Shown here: positions 1-11,600 of the stretch, piece by piece
How positions within the stretch are numbered: the first letter of the stretch is position 1
Layout: each line of letters begins with the position of its first letter
Assembly (NCBI GenBank): GCA_015499995.1
Contig: JADNRV010000143.1
Coordinates: forward strand, 62,001 to 126,000
Direction: 5' to 3'
Source: Flammula alnicola
Taxonomy: Eukaryota; Basidiomycota; Agaricomycetes; Agaricales; Strophariaceae
Length of the DNA stretch: 64,000 nt
Notes under the pieces: generated by a model
Seen by the model: the letters and a program-made list of their open reading frames with translations, nothing else
What the model was told of the DNA's origin: nothing
Database searches by the model: none
Position numbers and translations under genes: made by a program

Positions 1-460
1 CTATCCAGTTCTGCAGCACGATTGATCCAGTTCTGGATGTTGATTGATCCGTCTGCATTGTCTGCTGGTGGCGGGAAAGTCAATTCTAGTCGGCTTCGTA
101 GTCCCTTATTGAGGCCTCTCTTGAATTCTTGTAAGCCTGCAATTTCATTATATCCTGATTGTTGATAATGAACATTGAAGACTACAAGGTATTCTTGACA
201 TGTCATGTTGCCCCGTTCCAGTAGTTTCATAGATTTGATTGCCTCTTCCTGAGTGCTGAGCGATCTGAATTGTCTGGTGAAATTGTCTGTAAATTCTTTC
301 CAAGTGGTATAGAATTCAGAGGGGATAGTTGCTTGAGTTGTGTTATGTACTGCATTTGCAGTGGTAACAGTGTCGATTTCCCTCTGCCTGTCCATGATCC
401 TTGACCGAACAGCATCAGACCAGATGGGATCACCTTGGTAGACAGCTGGGGGTTCTGGTT
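1..460 (-). pseudogene. Gag fragment of a Ty3/gypsy-type LTR retrotransposon (cut by window edge)
   Basis: Read on the minus strand this is one open frame containing 'PPAVYQGDPIWSDAVRSR' near 460-405, then a segment with 'QFRSLSTQEEAIKSM' and 'QEYLVVFNVHYQQSGY', and ending at the window edge in 'NIQNWINRAAELD'. This order (helical core, then N-W-I-N-R-A) is typical of the retrotransposon Gag domain in basidiomycete Ty3/gypsy elements. No start codon exists in this frame. The upstream part of gag lies beyond an insertion at 458-1904, and an in-frame stop occurs at the junction, so the gene is broken. Pol, if present, would lie outside the window to the left. Gag family assignment is fairly sure; clade is not. 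Confidence 0.7.
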
Positions 461-1904
461 ACGAGTCCTATTTATAGGAGTCGTTCTTTTTACCCAACCC
501 TCCGCAGAAAAAAGTGTTACGCTTGGAATACCGCAGGAACAACTTTCCTATTTTGGAATGATGGCATCACCGGCTGCCTTTGTTCCGATGCGTGTTGCTT
601 TTCGGTGTTACATAATTCCCGACGGCAGCCAGGCAGCTCCGAGCGGAGTTTCAAATATGTGAACTTTCGGCTACACACCGTTGCCACCACCTCCTTATCG
701 CCCACTTCCCACCTGCTAGTACTACCATCGCCATCCGTAGCTCCCCTCACGGCAAACCCACGGAGCCAACCCACGAAAACCCACGCCAGCGAGCCATGAG
801 GCCTTGAGGGCTCGTCAGCACCGTTTTGCTTCATCAGCAAGCCGGCTACGGAACCCGATGACGCCAGCGAGGAAGGGCGCCAGGAGGAAGAGGGAGCTAA
901 CAAATGGTGCCAGGTATGTGGTCACCACCCCCTACCCTGCTGCTAACCCCCGCCACCCTCATTTCCTGCAGATGCAGACACCGTGGGTACCAACCCGCCC
1001 CCACTGCAGCACGAACACCAGGGAAACGAAACCAAGTACGTGGCGAACCAGCCCGTATGACTCCATTAATGCCCCCACCCCCTCCTTTTTCATTTAGACA
1101 AGGGTCGAGGCCATCTTCTTGCCCATGGCCTCCCCCTCCTTTCCTTTGACCAAACAAAAGGCCATGCCATTGTAATCTCTGCCCAGTGGGTTCCGAACCA
1201 ACCTCCCACTTCACGGAGCAGCCACAGGACCGCACCCTGCATATGCAAACCCCGACATCGACCACAAACACAGGTGCCCCAGGAGCATCAGACAGGTGAG
1301 TATGCCCTCAACTCTATACTTTCACTCTGCACAACCCTGCTAACTACCCACGCTCCATTTTTTTGTGTAGGATGCGCCTGTGGCCGCCGCGCCCTCCCAC
1401 CTTCAAGGATACGAACGATCCTGGCACATGCAGTGACATGTGACCCACAGCGACCATGAACGATGCCAGCAATTGCGCTGCTGGAAGGATTTTGGGGAAC
1501 AAGGTATGTATTACCCACACCACACACCACACCTTTTCTCGAGTGGAACAGAGCTCAAGGTTGCAGCCTTGCCCTCCCCTTCCCTCGCTAATGTGAGTAC
1601 ACACAGCACCGACATTGAATACTGACCCCCCACAAACCTGCTTGCTGTGGAGCAGCCTTGAGCACCCACTCACGCCTATCATTTCCCTATCATTTTGACA
1701 CCGTGATCACTGCTTGTAGTATTTACTTTACATCTCAGATGTACTAGATATTTTTCAATATAATTATTTGACTATCTATAATATGTTTGAAGGTTATTCC
1801 TATAATTTAAATGAATTTCTACCAAGGCTTTCCTTCCGAATCCAGTATCGAGTTTGAACCATGAATTAGGGGAGTGCATGTGATATAATAAAAGGACTCG
1901 TAAC
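458..1904. mobile_element. Insertion with short inverted ends inside gag, with exon-intron-like content
   Basis: The gag reading is interrupted by 1447 bp whose two ends are inverted copies: GTTACGAGTCC at 458-468 and GGACTCGTAAC at 1894-1904, with weaker matching for a few more bases. I could not find a target-site duplication next to these ends. The interior is GC-rich to about 1690 and holds plus-strand segments bounded by good splice signals: an acidic stretch ending near 913 before gtatgtgg, one at 971-1037, one at about 1187-1295, and another starting at 1371. This looks like pieces of a host gene with introns carried by a non-autonomous DNA element, but the frames do not join cleanly and no family is recognisable. 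Confidence 0.4.
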
Positions 1905-2088
1905 GCCGGGCGCAGCCTCGGCCTGCACAACCAAGTTTGAATGAAGGGGTGGTGATCATAACCTGGACCTGGGGTTGAGTGATTTGTTGGAGGTGTCGGT
2001 TGGTAGTGCCGGTTGCGGTGAAAAGGTTAGTGAGTTGGGTGATTAGGTTGTTAGCTGCGGTGATGAGGGTTTGGATAAGGGCATCCAT
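1905..2088 (-). pseudogene. N-terminal gag fragment of the same retroelement
   Basis: The minus-strand frame starts with ATG at 2088 and reads 'MDALIQTLITAANNLI', followed by Asn/Thr/Gln-rich helical sequence and 'HLQQITQPQVQVM'. Short amphipathic N-termini of this type begin many basidiomycete gypsy Gag proteins. The frame runs into the inserted element at 1904, and the region joining it to the gag piece at 1-460 is not recognisable, so some gag sequence was probably lost when the insertion arrived or later. Alternative: an unrelated short ORF; the position directly outside the insertion and on the same strand favours gag. Confidence 0.5.
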
Positions 2089-2470
2089 AGTGGAAAGGTT
2101 ATAGTAGTCGGTCGCGAATAGTCAGTGGTATTGGCTAAGAGGGGTTTGGGATGGATTGGTGTTGAAAGTAGTCGAGTGTGCAGCGCAATGCTTGACGATC
2201 AAGAGTAGTTTTGATGAGAGAGCTTTAACTTATGTCAGAACTAAGGCTAACCAAGTTAAAGCTAATAAATATCTACTACAACCAACCCGGTATTTATACC
2301 AAGTAGAATGACCATAATAGTACATACGAGATCACCATAAGGTAAGAGCATGGGTGACTATGGACTCGGCATAAGGCATACAGATGGAATAGGCATGGAT
2401 GATCGGAATGAGGAAAGGGCAAGGTGTGGAGCGATCAATATTAAAAACACATGTTACATTATGACACATA
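2089..2470 (-). other. Probable LTR/leader of the retroelement upstream of gag
   Basis: This AT-rich stretch lies directly upstream (minus strand) of the gag start. It contains the TATA-like palindrome GGTATTTATACC near 2289-2300 and runs of short direct repeats (for example around aagctaat/aaccaagtt). A 5' LTR plus leader is expected here, but I cannot define TG...CA ends or a primer-binding site, and the partner LTR is outside the window. Confidence 0.25.
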
Positions 2471-2725
2471 TGTAGCAGCAGTTACTGAGTTAGGAATGAC
2501 GCATCAAAATTTTCCAAATTCAGCAAGAAATCACCGGTCACCACCCCTTAGGCCTTATGTTCAACTTCTGGAAAACGGCAGTAAATACATTTGTAGGCTC
2601 TAGATGCAAAATTCACTCAGAATACACTTGTTCTGGCTTATTTAAGTACCATTTTCGAACCAAAAAATACAACTAAAAGGGTCATTAGATACTTAGAAGG
2701 AATTTCAACAAGATTACAACCAACC

Positions 2726-3040
2726 TCAAGATTGGACCCAACTAACAACTCCCCCAACTGGCGTTTTCTCCGGCAGAAATTCATCGAGTGTTGCATTGAT
2801 TGATGATCCATTCTTAAATCCTAACGCAAGAACCTCCTCGCCGATAAATCCAGTGAACTCTTGCCGGTAGATTAAGTCGTTCGGAGTGTTATATACGAGG
2901 GATGCTTTTGCACCGCGGAAGGGGGGAACACTTGCGGACAAGAACTTTCCCGAGCCGTACAGTTCGAGGCCGTCAATGAAAAAGACCGCGGTGAAAGTCA
3001 CTCCGTTGTTCGACCTAATGAATCCTCTCGCGGTAAGCAT
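2726..3040 (-). CDS. Small single-exon protein, family copy A (104 aa)
   Basis: An uninterrupted 104-codon frame that aligns end to end with three other genes in this window (22503-22817, 23669-23983, 24462-24785). Shared features are an N-terminal 'ARGFIRSNNG' block (cf. 'ATGFLRSTSG'), a conserved F-x-x-x-F, 'GKFLSASVPPF' (cf. 'GSFASSVPAF'), a central 'A-x-L-x-Y', 'LGFKNGSSI' (cf. 'LQFSNGSKI') and a terminal G-x-x-x-W/F-x-Q-S/T. The ATG at 3040 is preferred over the one at 3055 because it matches the starts and length of the paralogues. No signal peptide or membrane segment is visible; alternating hydrophobic residues and glycines suggest a small all-beta cytosolic protein. Function unknown. 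An orphan exon-like segment upstream (3169-3269) is probably unrelated. Confidence 0.7.
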   Translation of the reverse strand: MLTARGFIRSNNGVTFTAVFFIDGLELYGSGKFLSASVPPFRGAKASLVYNTPNDLIYRQEFTGFIGEEVLALGFKNGSSINATLDEFLPEKTPVGGVVSWVQS

Positions 3041-3168
3041 CGTGATTACTAACAAGTGTTAATCTTTATCATTGGAAGAAGTCGAAAGAGAGTTGGAAAA
3101 GAATTGCTTACCCTCGAAGCAATAGTCAAGGAATAGCAAACAGGGATGAGCCGCTTCTCATCGTTTTA

Positions 3169-3269
3169 TACTTCATAAGGGATGTTCCATTCTTCATTGT
3201 TGTTGTCGAGGTTAATGCGATCTTTCACAAGCTGCACGCGGACCATCTTGTTATCGTTTGGAAGCTTTC
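3169..3269 (-). other. Possible orphan exon between two minus-strand genes
   Basis: Minus strand: a good acceptor (tatttgtag) is followed by an open stretch encoding '...KMVRVQLVKDRINLDN' and ending 'WNIPYEV' plus stop at 3169-3171. It lies 90 bp beyond the TFIIIC-subunit stop and 129 bp before the small-protein ORF. It might be an alternative last exon of the upstream gene or part of a decayed gene. I recognise no family. Confidence 0.2.
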
Positions 3270-3358
3270 CTACAAATAAGTATATTATAAATCAATGGCG
3301 TCTTCTCAATTCTATCTTCATTGTCAGGCTATAAATCGATCGTGCATGGCATGAAGAT

Positions 3359-6348
3359 TTAAGGAGGGTCGGAGTCTTCTTCTGAGTTTTCCGAATCGAC
3401 TTCCATATCGTTGAGGTCTTCCATTCGGACCCCCGCGACACCACCATACGGCACTTTATCTTTCAGCCATCTGCCCCAAAGAACGTCGACGCGACAAAGT
3501 CCGGAAGCTGTTCCTGTGGCCAGCAAGGATGACGAACCCAGGCCGTTCCCGTTGTTCCATACAACGCGATGCACCCCGACTTCTCGAGGCCAGGCGCCGG
3601 TCCCTGTGGGAAGGACTGAATCGGGTTGCTTAGCTTTCCCTTTTGCTGCTCGCATTGCCGCTGTGCGATCCAAGGTTTCCTACGAATAAAATATAAATCT
3701 ACGGCCCATGGAGTTTCGCAAGGTCAACATACCTGAGGAAGGAACCGATCCAGCATTCGGAATTCTTTCGTATTGCGGTTATAGTCCATCTGAAAAATTT
3801 TGTGTACAAAGAACGGCTTAAAAAAAGCGAAATAATCAGACAAATGAGGCTGCTATCAACGAAAAATGCATACCACGGAACCACCTCGTCGCGTAGATCT
3901 CAATAAATTAGTTGTCGAACATGACCCATCAGCTGCACCAACAGCCAACTGGGGATGAAAATCGGATGCAGAGATAGCCTAAATAACGAAACTCAGTCAG
4001 TCACAAAGAACCCTCTCTTCCGGAAGAGGTCGAGCATACCCAGACAGGTCCCTGCGGCTCGAACAACGAATGGCCTCTTCCGAGCATACTGGGGGATGCT
4101 GAATACGCCTTGACAGTATTCTCATGGTCCATCATAATCGGACCTCCTGCGAATGCTGAGAATGCGAGAGTGTTGATGACATCTAGTCCATACGTCAGAC
4201 TCGAATGAACTGCAAACACATGTCACATATACAACCACACATACCTCTTGTGCGGTTCATGACAGAGCCATGGCCTTCCCTGATATCTGTCAAACATTCC
4301 ATACCATCATAGCCGGCACTAGCAATCACAGTAGGGTCCTGGTCAACGCGAGGCGCGCCAGAGGGTAAGCATGGAGGGGCTTTGATCCAACCCAAGGCGC
4401 GAATCGCGGATTGGTGGACCGCGAGGTAGTACATAGGAAGAAGGTCGGTTATGGTTGAGTGGCCTAGCCGAAAGAATGAGAAGAGAACAACCTGTATTCA
4501 GAGAAGAATTCTTACTTGGATCCTTCACCGTCTTCAGAGCAGCGCCGATATTGTATATGGCAATAGTTCCTAAAACAGATCGGTCAAGTCAATTTAATGG
4601 ATTGAATGATACCTATTTACCACTCGTCGTTCCGATAGCGATCACTTCACTATTCGCCCAGTCCAAACTCCAGCAAGAAGTCTCTTCAAGTTCTATGCGC
4701 AAGATTGGGTGCGGTAGCTTGACTAGAAACCATTGTAAGCGGAGCTCGAGTTACAAAGAAGAACGTATAGGAACCGAAGACAGGTTGAGAGCCATCATTT
4801 TCAGCAGGCATCACGTCCGAAGGGTCAGGTATCACAAAGATAGATAATGAACCATCTTCAAATGTTCCTGCAAGAAGTCCGAGTTTCTTGTGTGGCTTTT
4901 TGTCGTCTTTCTGTCCAGAATAATGAGCATCAAGAAATACGAAAAGATGTTTAGAGAACTTACAAGGTCGTGGGAGGGTAGCGGACACCATTTCAACTCG
5001 TAGGCAGGCCCCGTGTCCAGGCAAACTACCATTTCACATTTCATATGACCTACATCCGGAACTTTGGAAGTATTTTTCTTCGTCGTCGTAACTGGCTGAG
5101 TGTTTGATAGAGACCATATCTGGATACTGGCATACGACGGTCGAGAGACTTTTCTGCCAATATCTGGAGAGTGAGAATGCGAAGGAAATGGAGCGACGGC
5201 CAGATATTGCTTGTACGATCGAGCTGTCATCGAAGAAAAGTTTGAGAATCTTCCTCAAGTTCATGTCGAGAAAGTAATTACCCGAACGATCTTCAGAATG
5301 TATTGGACACCAGTCAAGTCCCCAGACGGGAGCGCCAGCATTGAATACGTGCGCTTTACTTTCAGAGATGAATTGCGCTACAGAAACATAAATCAAATAT
5401 TTGAATAAAAGAGAGGTACAAGGGCACGAACACATTGAGATCGAATGGAACATGGCCAATTCCTGTCGAGATTGGGTTTTAATTGCGCCAAAGTAGCAGA
5501 AAATAGGTGGCGGTGGTTTGAGTTGTCCGTCTTCCGTCGTGACGTCGTCTGTGGGCAGGTACGGAGCTGCATCTCTAGATTAATCAGAATCGTAGAGCGA
5601 AAGCTCGCAAGAAGAGAATTACTCACTCCACGCTCAAGATCTCCCAGCCGTGTCTAAGAGTTACATCTTGATAGACCCTGGGCCTGCGCTTGGCCTCGTC
5701 GTCTACACCATTTCCTGTGGTTAGTGCCTCCTTATACCACCCTCTATCTTCGACGAGGTCCCACAGAGGTCCCGATCCAACATTATAGCCCCATGATTTG
5801 TTGACGCGGTCGGTTACTTTCGAATTCTCGGTAAAGCCATTCGTAAGAGTGGAAGAAGGTGGCCCGAAAAGCGTGGGGCGTGATGCAAGACGTTCTACGC
5901 GCCCTACGCGTGAATAGAGGGCCACAGCTCGATGTCTATGGTGGACGCTGGGTGTTGGGAGAACATACATCTGCCGCTTTGACCCACGAGGACCCACTAT
6001 CGCTTTTGCAGGACTCTCCGCCTTTTCTTTTGCTTTGCCTTTACTTTGAGCTGGTGGCCTTTTTCGTTTGAGTGTTGCTGGTTTCGCTTGCACCTGCACT
6101 TCTTCAGCGGCTTCTTCCTCCAAGATCTGGTCTGCCTCTACCAGATCTTCTTCTTCTCCTTCATCAACGGCGGGTGCGTCGGGCGCCTCGCCTGGATTAA
6201 AGTCGCTTTCACTGTCTCCTTCATCTTCTAGGAATGCTATCGAGGAAGAAGGACCAGCGCGGTCTTCGTCGCGTTCTTCATCCGTTTCAAATCCGGCAAG
6301 TGCTGCGTAACTCGGCCTACTTTTCCTGGGCCTTAGTTGTCGAGTCAT
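3359..6348 (-). CDS. TFIIIC subunit, WD-repeat type (Tfc6/Sfc6/GTF3C2-like)
   Basis: Multi-exon gene starting at ATG 6348 (MTRQLRPRKSRPSYAALAGF). The first 130 or so residues are basic then strongly acidic (poly Glu/Asp), followed by 'KRKRPPAQSKGKAKEKA', a nuclear-type segment. A conserved block 'KSWGYNVGSGPLWDLVEDR' and 'RRPRVYQDV' precedes a beta-propeller region with 'APVWGLDWCP', 'IQIWSLSNTQ', 'AYELKWCPL' and 'LGLLAGTFEDGSLSIF', typical WD-repeat blades. The C-terminus is acidic (stop at 3359). This layout matches the WD-repeat subunit of the RNA polymerase III factor TFIIIC, which binds the B-box of tRNA genes. At least eight short introns can be placed, e.g. after 'LSVE' near 5630. The gene diverges from the MDR gene over a 274-bp spacer. 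A different nuclear WD protein remains possible. Confidence 0.65.
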
Positions 6349-6622
6349 ATTAACAAAGAGACCACGAAAGCGTAGAAATAACGGAGGCTATGAGCCTTGA
6401 CGCGTCAGGATGTGGTAGTGGTTGTGGTTTACGTTGAACATTGGATGATATCCACATCAGAGACAGAAAAGAAGTCGGTTGATCAACAACAGGCAATCTT
6501 ATCTAATCTTTCCCTGCAGGAACGACCGGTCCACCGTTCGTTTACATAGCCGACGTCCCACAGTTCAAACGACAAACCTGAGGCCTGACGAACGATGTCG
6601 AACGTGAATTTGTGCGCTCTTC
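6349..6622. promoter_or_regulatory. Divergent promoter region between the TFIIIC subunit and MDR genes
   Basis: The 274 bp between the two divergent start codons must contain both promoters. I see no clear TATA box; the spacer holds no convincing ORF on either strand. Confidence 0.4.
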
Positions 6623-8232
6623 TTGGCGACCATGTCCTCCAATGTGCCGAAAAGTACCAGAGCTCTCGTTGTACAGGAGTCGAAAGTACCACGGAAACCC
6701 CTCTACCATGATGCGACTTTAATCGAACGACCTCTTTCACCACCCAAACCTGGGGAAGTGCTTGTGAAGATTGGTGCCGTAGGGTTCAACCACAAAGATG
6801 TAAGCCAAGTTCTCGTTGTTCATTGTACTTTCTCTTATCTTAAGTATGATCCTCTCCAGGTTTGGATTCGCATGGGCCAATACCCCAACATCGCCATTGG
6901 TGCTGTCTTCGGAGGTGACGGTGCAGGTAGAGTGGCCGCGAAGAGTTTCTTAATTTCACAAATAACTCGGCCACTCCTTAGGGACTGTAATCGCATCTGG
7001 TACCCCAAATGACCCTTTGCTAAACACTCGCGTTTTCTTGACTCCAACGAGGGGTTGGGAGAAGGACCCCCAGAAGCCCGAATCCAGGTACGTGCGTATT
7101 TTGGTCATCTATTAGACGAGAATCGTATCAACCCACATAATTCCGCCAGGTTCGGTATCTTAGGAGGCGGCGCCTATCCTCCTCTCGGCACATTTGCCGA
7201 ATACATAGTCGTCGAGCGAGACCAAGTCATCCCAACTCCTGAGCACCTCGATGACGTCCACATGGCGGCATGGCCTATCGGAGGTGTGACGGCCTGGAGG
7301 TGAGGATCTAATCTTACCTATCATGATATATATCTGAATTTATACCACTTCCTTCACTTAGAGCGGTCGCTGTCAACGCCCAAGTTCAAAAAGGACAGAA
7401 CGTTCTTATCACTGGTATCGGCGGAGGAGTCGCGCTGCTTGCAATGCAAATATGCCTTGCTAAAGGCGCGAACGTGTATGTAACCAGTGGAAACCAAGTT
7501 AAGATCGACAAAGCCATATCACTTGGCGCGAAAGGAGGTGCCAACTACAAAGACAGTAAGATAACGAACCCAACAACTGTCGAAACCAAGTTAACGGCTA
7601 AACTCCATATGTTAGAAGATTGGCCGGAACAGATCGGCGCTTTGCTCAGAAGAGAGAAGAAAGATGCCATGGTCGATGCTATCATCGACTCGGCAGGAGG
7701 CGATATTATGGGTCAGGCCGGTAAAATCCTCAAGCAAGGTGGCCGAGTGGTCTGCTATGGAATGTACGCTTCGCTTCTCATTCATAAAGCTAATCTGCTA
7801 CACCTCCTCTCTCCTGCCTCTCTTCTTAATAATTTCACCGCCGCTGACATTACGATCTGATAGGACCGCAAGTCCCAAAATTACGCTAACAATGCGGCAA
7901 GTTCTCGCAAACCAGCAACTTCTAGGTGCGCGGATCCCTCTATCTTCCCATTCTTGCCTCCCGAGAACTCGTCTTGGCCTTTGATTTCCCCTGCGAATTC
8001 CGAGCACGATCCCTGACTGCCACTATGAAACTTAGGTTCCACGATGGGCTCTCATCAAGATCTGAAAGATGCTACCGACTTCTTGGCGAAGCACCGAATT
8101 GTGCCTATCGTCTCGCACGTACTCAACGGACTGGAGTCTGCTGATGAGGGCTTTGAATTGATAAAACGGGGGGACCAGTTCGGCAAAGTGGTTATCAAGT
8201 TACGCCAAGGAGACGTCAAAGCGAAGCTCTGA
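6623..8232 (+). CDS. MDR-family NAD(P)H quinone oxidoreductase / zinc-independent alcohol dehydrogenase-like protein
   Basis: Seven exons join in frame: 6623-6799, 6860-6926, 6982-7087, 7150-7299, 7362-7763, 7864-7925, 8036-8232, giving 386 residues, the usual size for the family. The GroES-like N-domain shows 'PGEVLVKIGAVGFNHKD' (about 43-59) and 'GAVFGGDGAG'. The Rossmann domain has the nucleotide-binding 'VLITGIGGGVALLAMQ' (about 180-195), then 'VDAIIDSAGG' and 'GGRVVCYGM'. The C-terminus 'GFELIKRGDQFGKVVIKL' is characteristic of medium-chain dehydrogenase/reductases of the quinone oxidoreductase branch. The cysteines of a structural zinc lobe are absent, so it is probably NADPH-dependent and zinc-free. 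Expected cytosolic reduction of quinones, enones or similar carbonyls; the substrate cannot be read from sequence. ATG at 6623 and at 6632 are both possible starts. Confidence 0.88.
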
Positions 8233-8682
8233 TTCTGTCTCTCTGTTCCGATATCTTAGAACTCGAATGTAAGCAGATAAGAGGAGACATGTAACAATTA
8301 ATTTATTCGCGGATTGTGCGAGAACATACGATATATACATATACCCATCACCTTTGACAGTCCATAGGCATAGCGTCTAATGATAACAGAAACTCAGAAA
8401 CCTCAAACTACTGCCCAAAAAGAGTAAAAAGTCCAAAAAGCCCCCAGAGTATAGGTACAGATCAGTAAAGACAGGAAGGTCCGATAAATTAGTTCGACGT
8501 CACATATGATTTGCAAAAGATAATCATTCTGAATGAGTGGCAGTACGTAGATAGAAATGAAAGCTTCGTTATAAAAGTCCAGTGGTTTGGATGAGGGATA
8601 GGCGAGTAGAATGGAGTCGAGATTTAACAAACAAAATGATTGGTGTGGTGAGGCCCGAGCGGGCTGAAAGAGAGTTGCTTTC
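8233..8682. other. Convergent intergenic region (3' ends of MDR and GT2 genes)
   Basis: AT-rich sequence between two stop codons facing each other; presumably both 3' UTRs. No gene seen. Confidence 0.5.
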
Positions 8683-11600
8683 TCAGTAAGAGAAGATCAT
8701 TAACCAGGGGTTGAGGACGATCTGTACAAGATAACGATTAGTTTTGGGCTTCTAATTCGAAGCTAAACCACATACGGGCACCAGAATATGACAGCCAACG
8801 ACAAGCGAAAGAGGAATAATAATAGCCCAGTTCCATCCTGCGATCTGCCATTCAAACGGCACGACGTTGGTACTGAAGATAATCATCATGGCGATACACG
8901 CAAAGCAAATCATGAACGATAACTTGAAGCGCTGCCAGATGCGGGGAACTATTCATGGAGCGGCGTTCAGTCATCACGAGAATATGTTGGTCTATGATCG
9001 AAGATCCTTACCTTCAATCCAGAACGACGAGAGTTCGACTTCTTTGCCTGTAGATCCCCATGTCCTACGAAGGAATCAATACCGGCATAACGGCATTCAG
9101 TAGCGAGCCGCGTGAGACTCACATGTCATAAGAGAACAAATGAGCCAGGAGAGCGGTGGACAGATGGATACTCATGCCACCGAAGAAGAACAAGCTGTTA
9201 AACAACGTTCATCTAGTCAGCCATTGTTCATCGTTACGCCGAGACTGGCATTAATTGAGACACGTACAAGAATGGAATCCATCTGAGGTTCTCAAACAAC
9301 GCGGCGAAGAAATTGCGCTGGCCCAATCGGTACTCCAGGAGCGTGTACCCCACATTGCCGATTCCGGGGAACACGACGGTACACGCGAGGAGAATTTCGA
9401 AACTGTGCAAATAGAATCGATCGAGCTGAAGGGCGAGGCCCAGCAAGAGGTAGTTGAGGATTGACCCCACAGTGGCGGCTGCAATGCCATCTAAAAATAC
9501 CAAGAAAACGCATAGCAAATGGGAGGAAGAGAGGCGCAGTCAGTAAGGCGTTCTTCCAACAGCACACACACACACAAACAACGGGGCATTGTACACGACG
9601 TGATCGGATCATTTAATACTCACAATACGAGAACATGTCTAGACGGAGAGATAAAGATAGCGATATAGTGAGCAAAAGTCGGTCTCGATCTCTAAAAAAG
9701 TAGGACGTACAGGACATCATTCCAACCTTGTAATGCAGAGGAGCCTTGGACCACACAAACCCTCGGAGCTGAGGGCTGATTGGACCGCATCTCCACCACT
9801 TGATGATGGGGTTGAAAATAATTTCATTGCATCCTTGAGAAGGAAAAAAAAAGTAAACGCGTGAGCCTCGACGCAACAACCAAGGAAGCAAAGAACAAAA
9901 AGGAAAACAAACACACCATACGCGTATTTTTGCCAACGTGCCAACTCATCGACCACAGTGAGCGACACACCCTCCTTGAAACCTCCATGTGAATACGTAG
10001 CCCAGCGGAGGTTGTACCCCTTGAGGAGGAGCCTAAGCGCGAGATCGAAATCTTCCGACACGTTCGCCTCTGACCACTGTTTCTTCTTGTTATCCGCAGG
10101 ATCGACGAACGCGGCGTCTTGCACGGCAGACCAGCGCAAAAACGCATTATGTCCCACAAACGGAGCAACCTCGCCGTTAGCGCACCCAAGCGAGATGCAC
10201 TTGTTGATGCGGCGCGTGAAGTGGGTGATGCCGTTTTCGAAATAGTGGTTGGCAACTTGCATGACATCTGTCACAAACCAGTCAATCGGGATGTCATTAA
10301 ATGCGCAGATGGGGGTGGGGGCGGTGGGGAAAGACATACCGGATTCATGCTGGATAATGGCGACGTCCGGCGACTCGAACATCTCGCGGGCAGCGTCTCT
10401 GAAGCAGTCTTCCGGCACGATGGTATCGGCGTCGATGATGAGAATGATCTCGCCCATACGAATGGACTTGCCGTTAGCACTCCAAGGCTCAAACTTGCGT
10501 CCGGATTCCTCGAAGAGCTCGTCTCGCGCCATCTTCATGGCCTTGTCTTCGAGACATTCATCCACGTCGTCCTCAATGCCCTCCGCTTCGAGCTGAGCGA
10601 GGAATTTCTCGAGCTTCAGAGAAAGAGCTGCGTAGGGTTGGAAATTTAGTTCTAATTGAAAACTGAGAGAGGACGAATTATTGTACCTAAGCCGTAGTTC
10701 ATGCTTAAAACGAGAATCAGAACATGAATACGCCAAACAAAACATGAGATAGCTCACTTGCTAGCTTTCTTGAACTTGCCAGCGCGCTTGAAACCATCCG
10801 GTGCCGAAGAATGCCCTGGACGAGCGACCCAACCGATATTGTGGTTCGCATAGAATGCAATCCGCTCTTTACGGTCTTCCTCTTTAATGAGCTGCAGACC
10901 GTCGTCGCAAATGAAGATCGCGGAAGTGCCGCCTATTTGCGAAAAACAAAGAAGCGTTAATTTTAAAATGTTAAGGTTTTCATGTTTCTGAAGAGACTGT
11001 ACCTTGACGAGCATATGTTTGCATGGCTTTCTTGACGGAATAAACCGAAGGGGCGCTGTTTAGTTTGGATAAGTAAAATTCATGAAATAAGTGTCAAAAC
11101 CTACATTGTCAATTCTAAGCTTTCCTTGTAAACTGGCAACTGAATGGTGATGTGGGGCAAGTTTCTGTCCACTTCAGGATTCGGCTCGGGCTTGATGGCG
11201 GAATAGAACATCGAATTTTCATGATATTGTGCCACGGGTCCCAAGCTAGATGGTAATAACAGGAGCTCGTCAACAGAAAGTTGCTAAACTTTGGAAAAAG
11301 TGACTTACATCAAGCAAATGTTTCCGACAAGTTGTAAGCAGAAGAACTGCAAAAATAAGCATGTAAATTCTAAAAGCCCAGGAAGCGCGAAGAAGTCGCC
11401 GAAAACACGTACGATGGATACACAATAGATGACGGGCAAGATGACGATCAGGGCGAATCGGGTAAAATCGTGATCAAGAGCATATTCTTCCAGAAGTACA
11501 GCAACACCGGACGTCATGAAATCTGCGAAAGTTTTAGTCAACAAAAAAATTGCGTCATCAAGAACACCAGAGAGAAGGAACGAACATGCAGCAAGACCGG

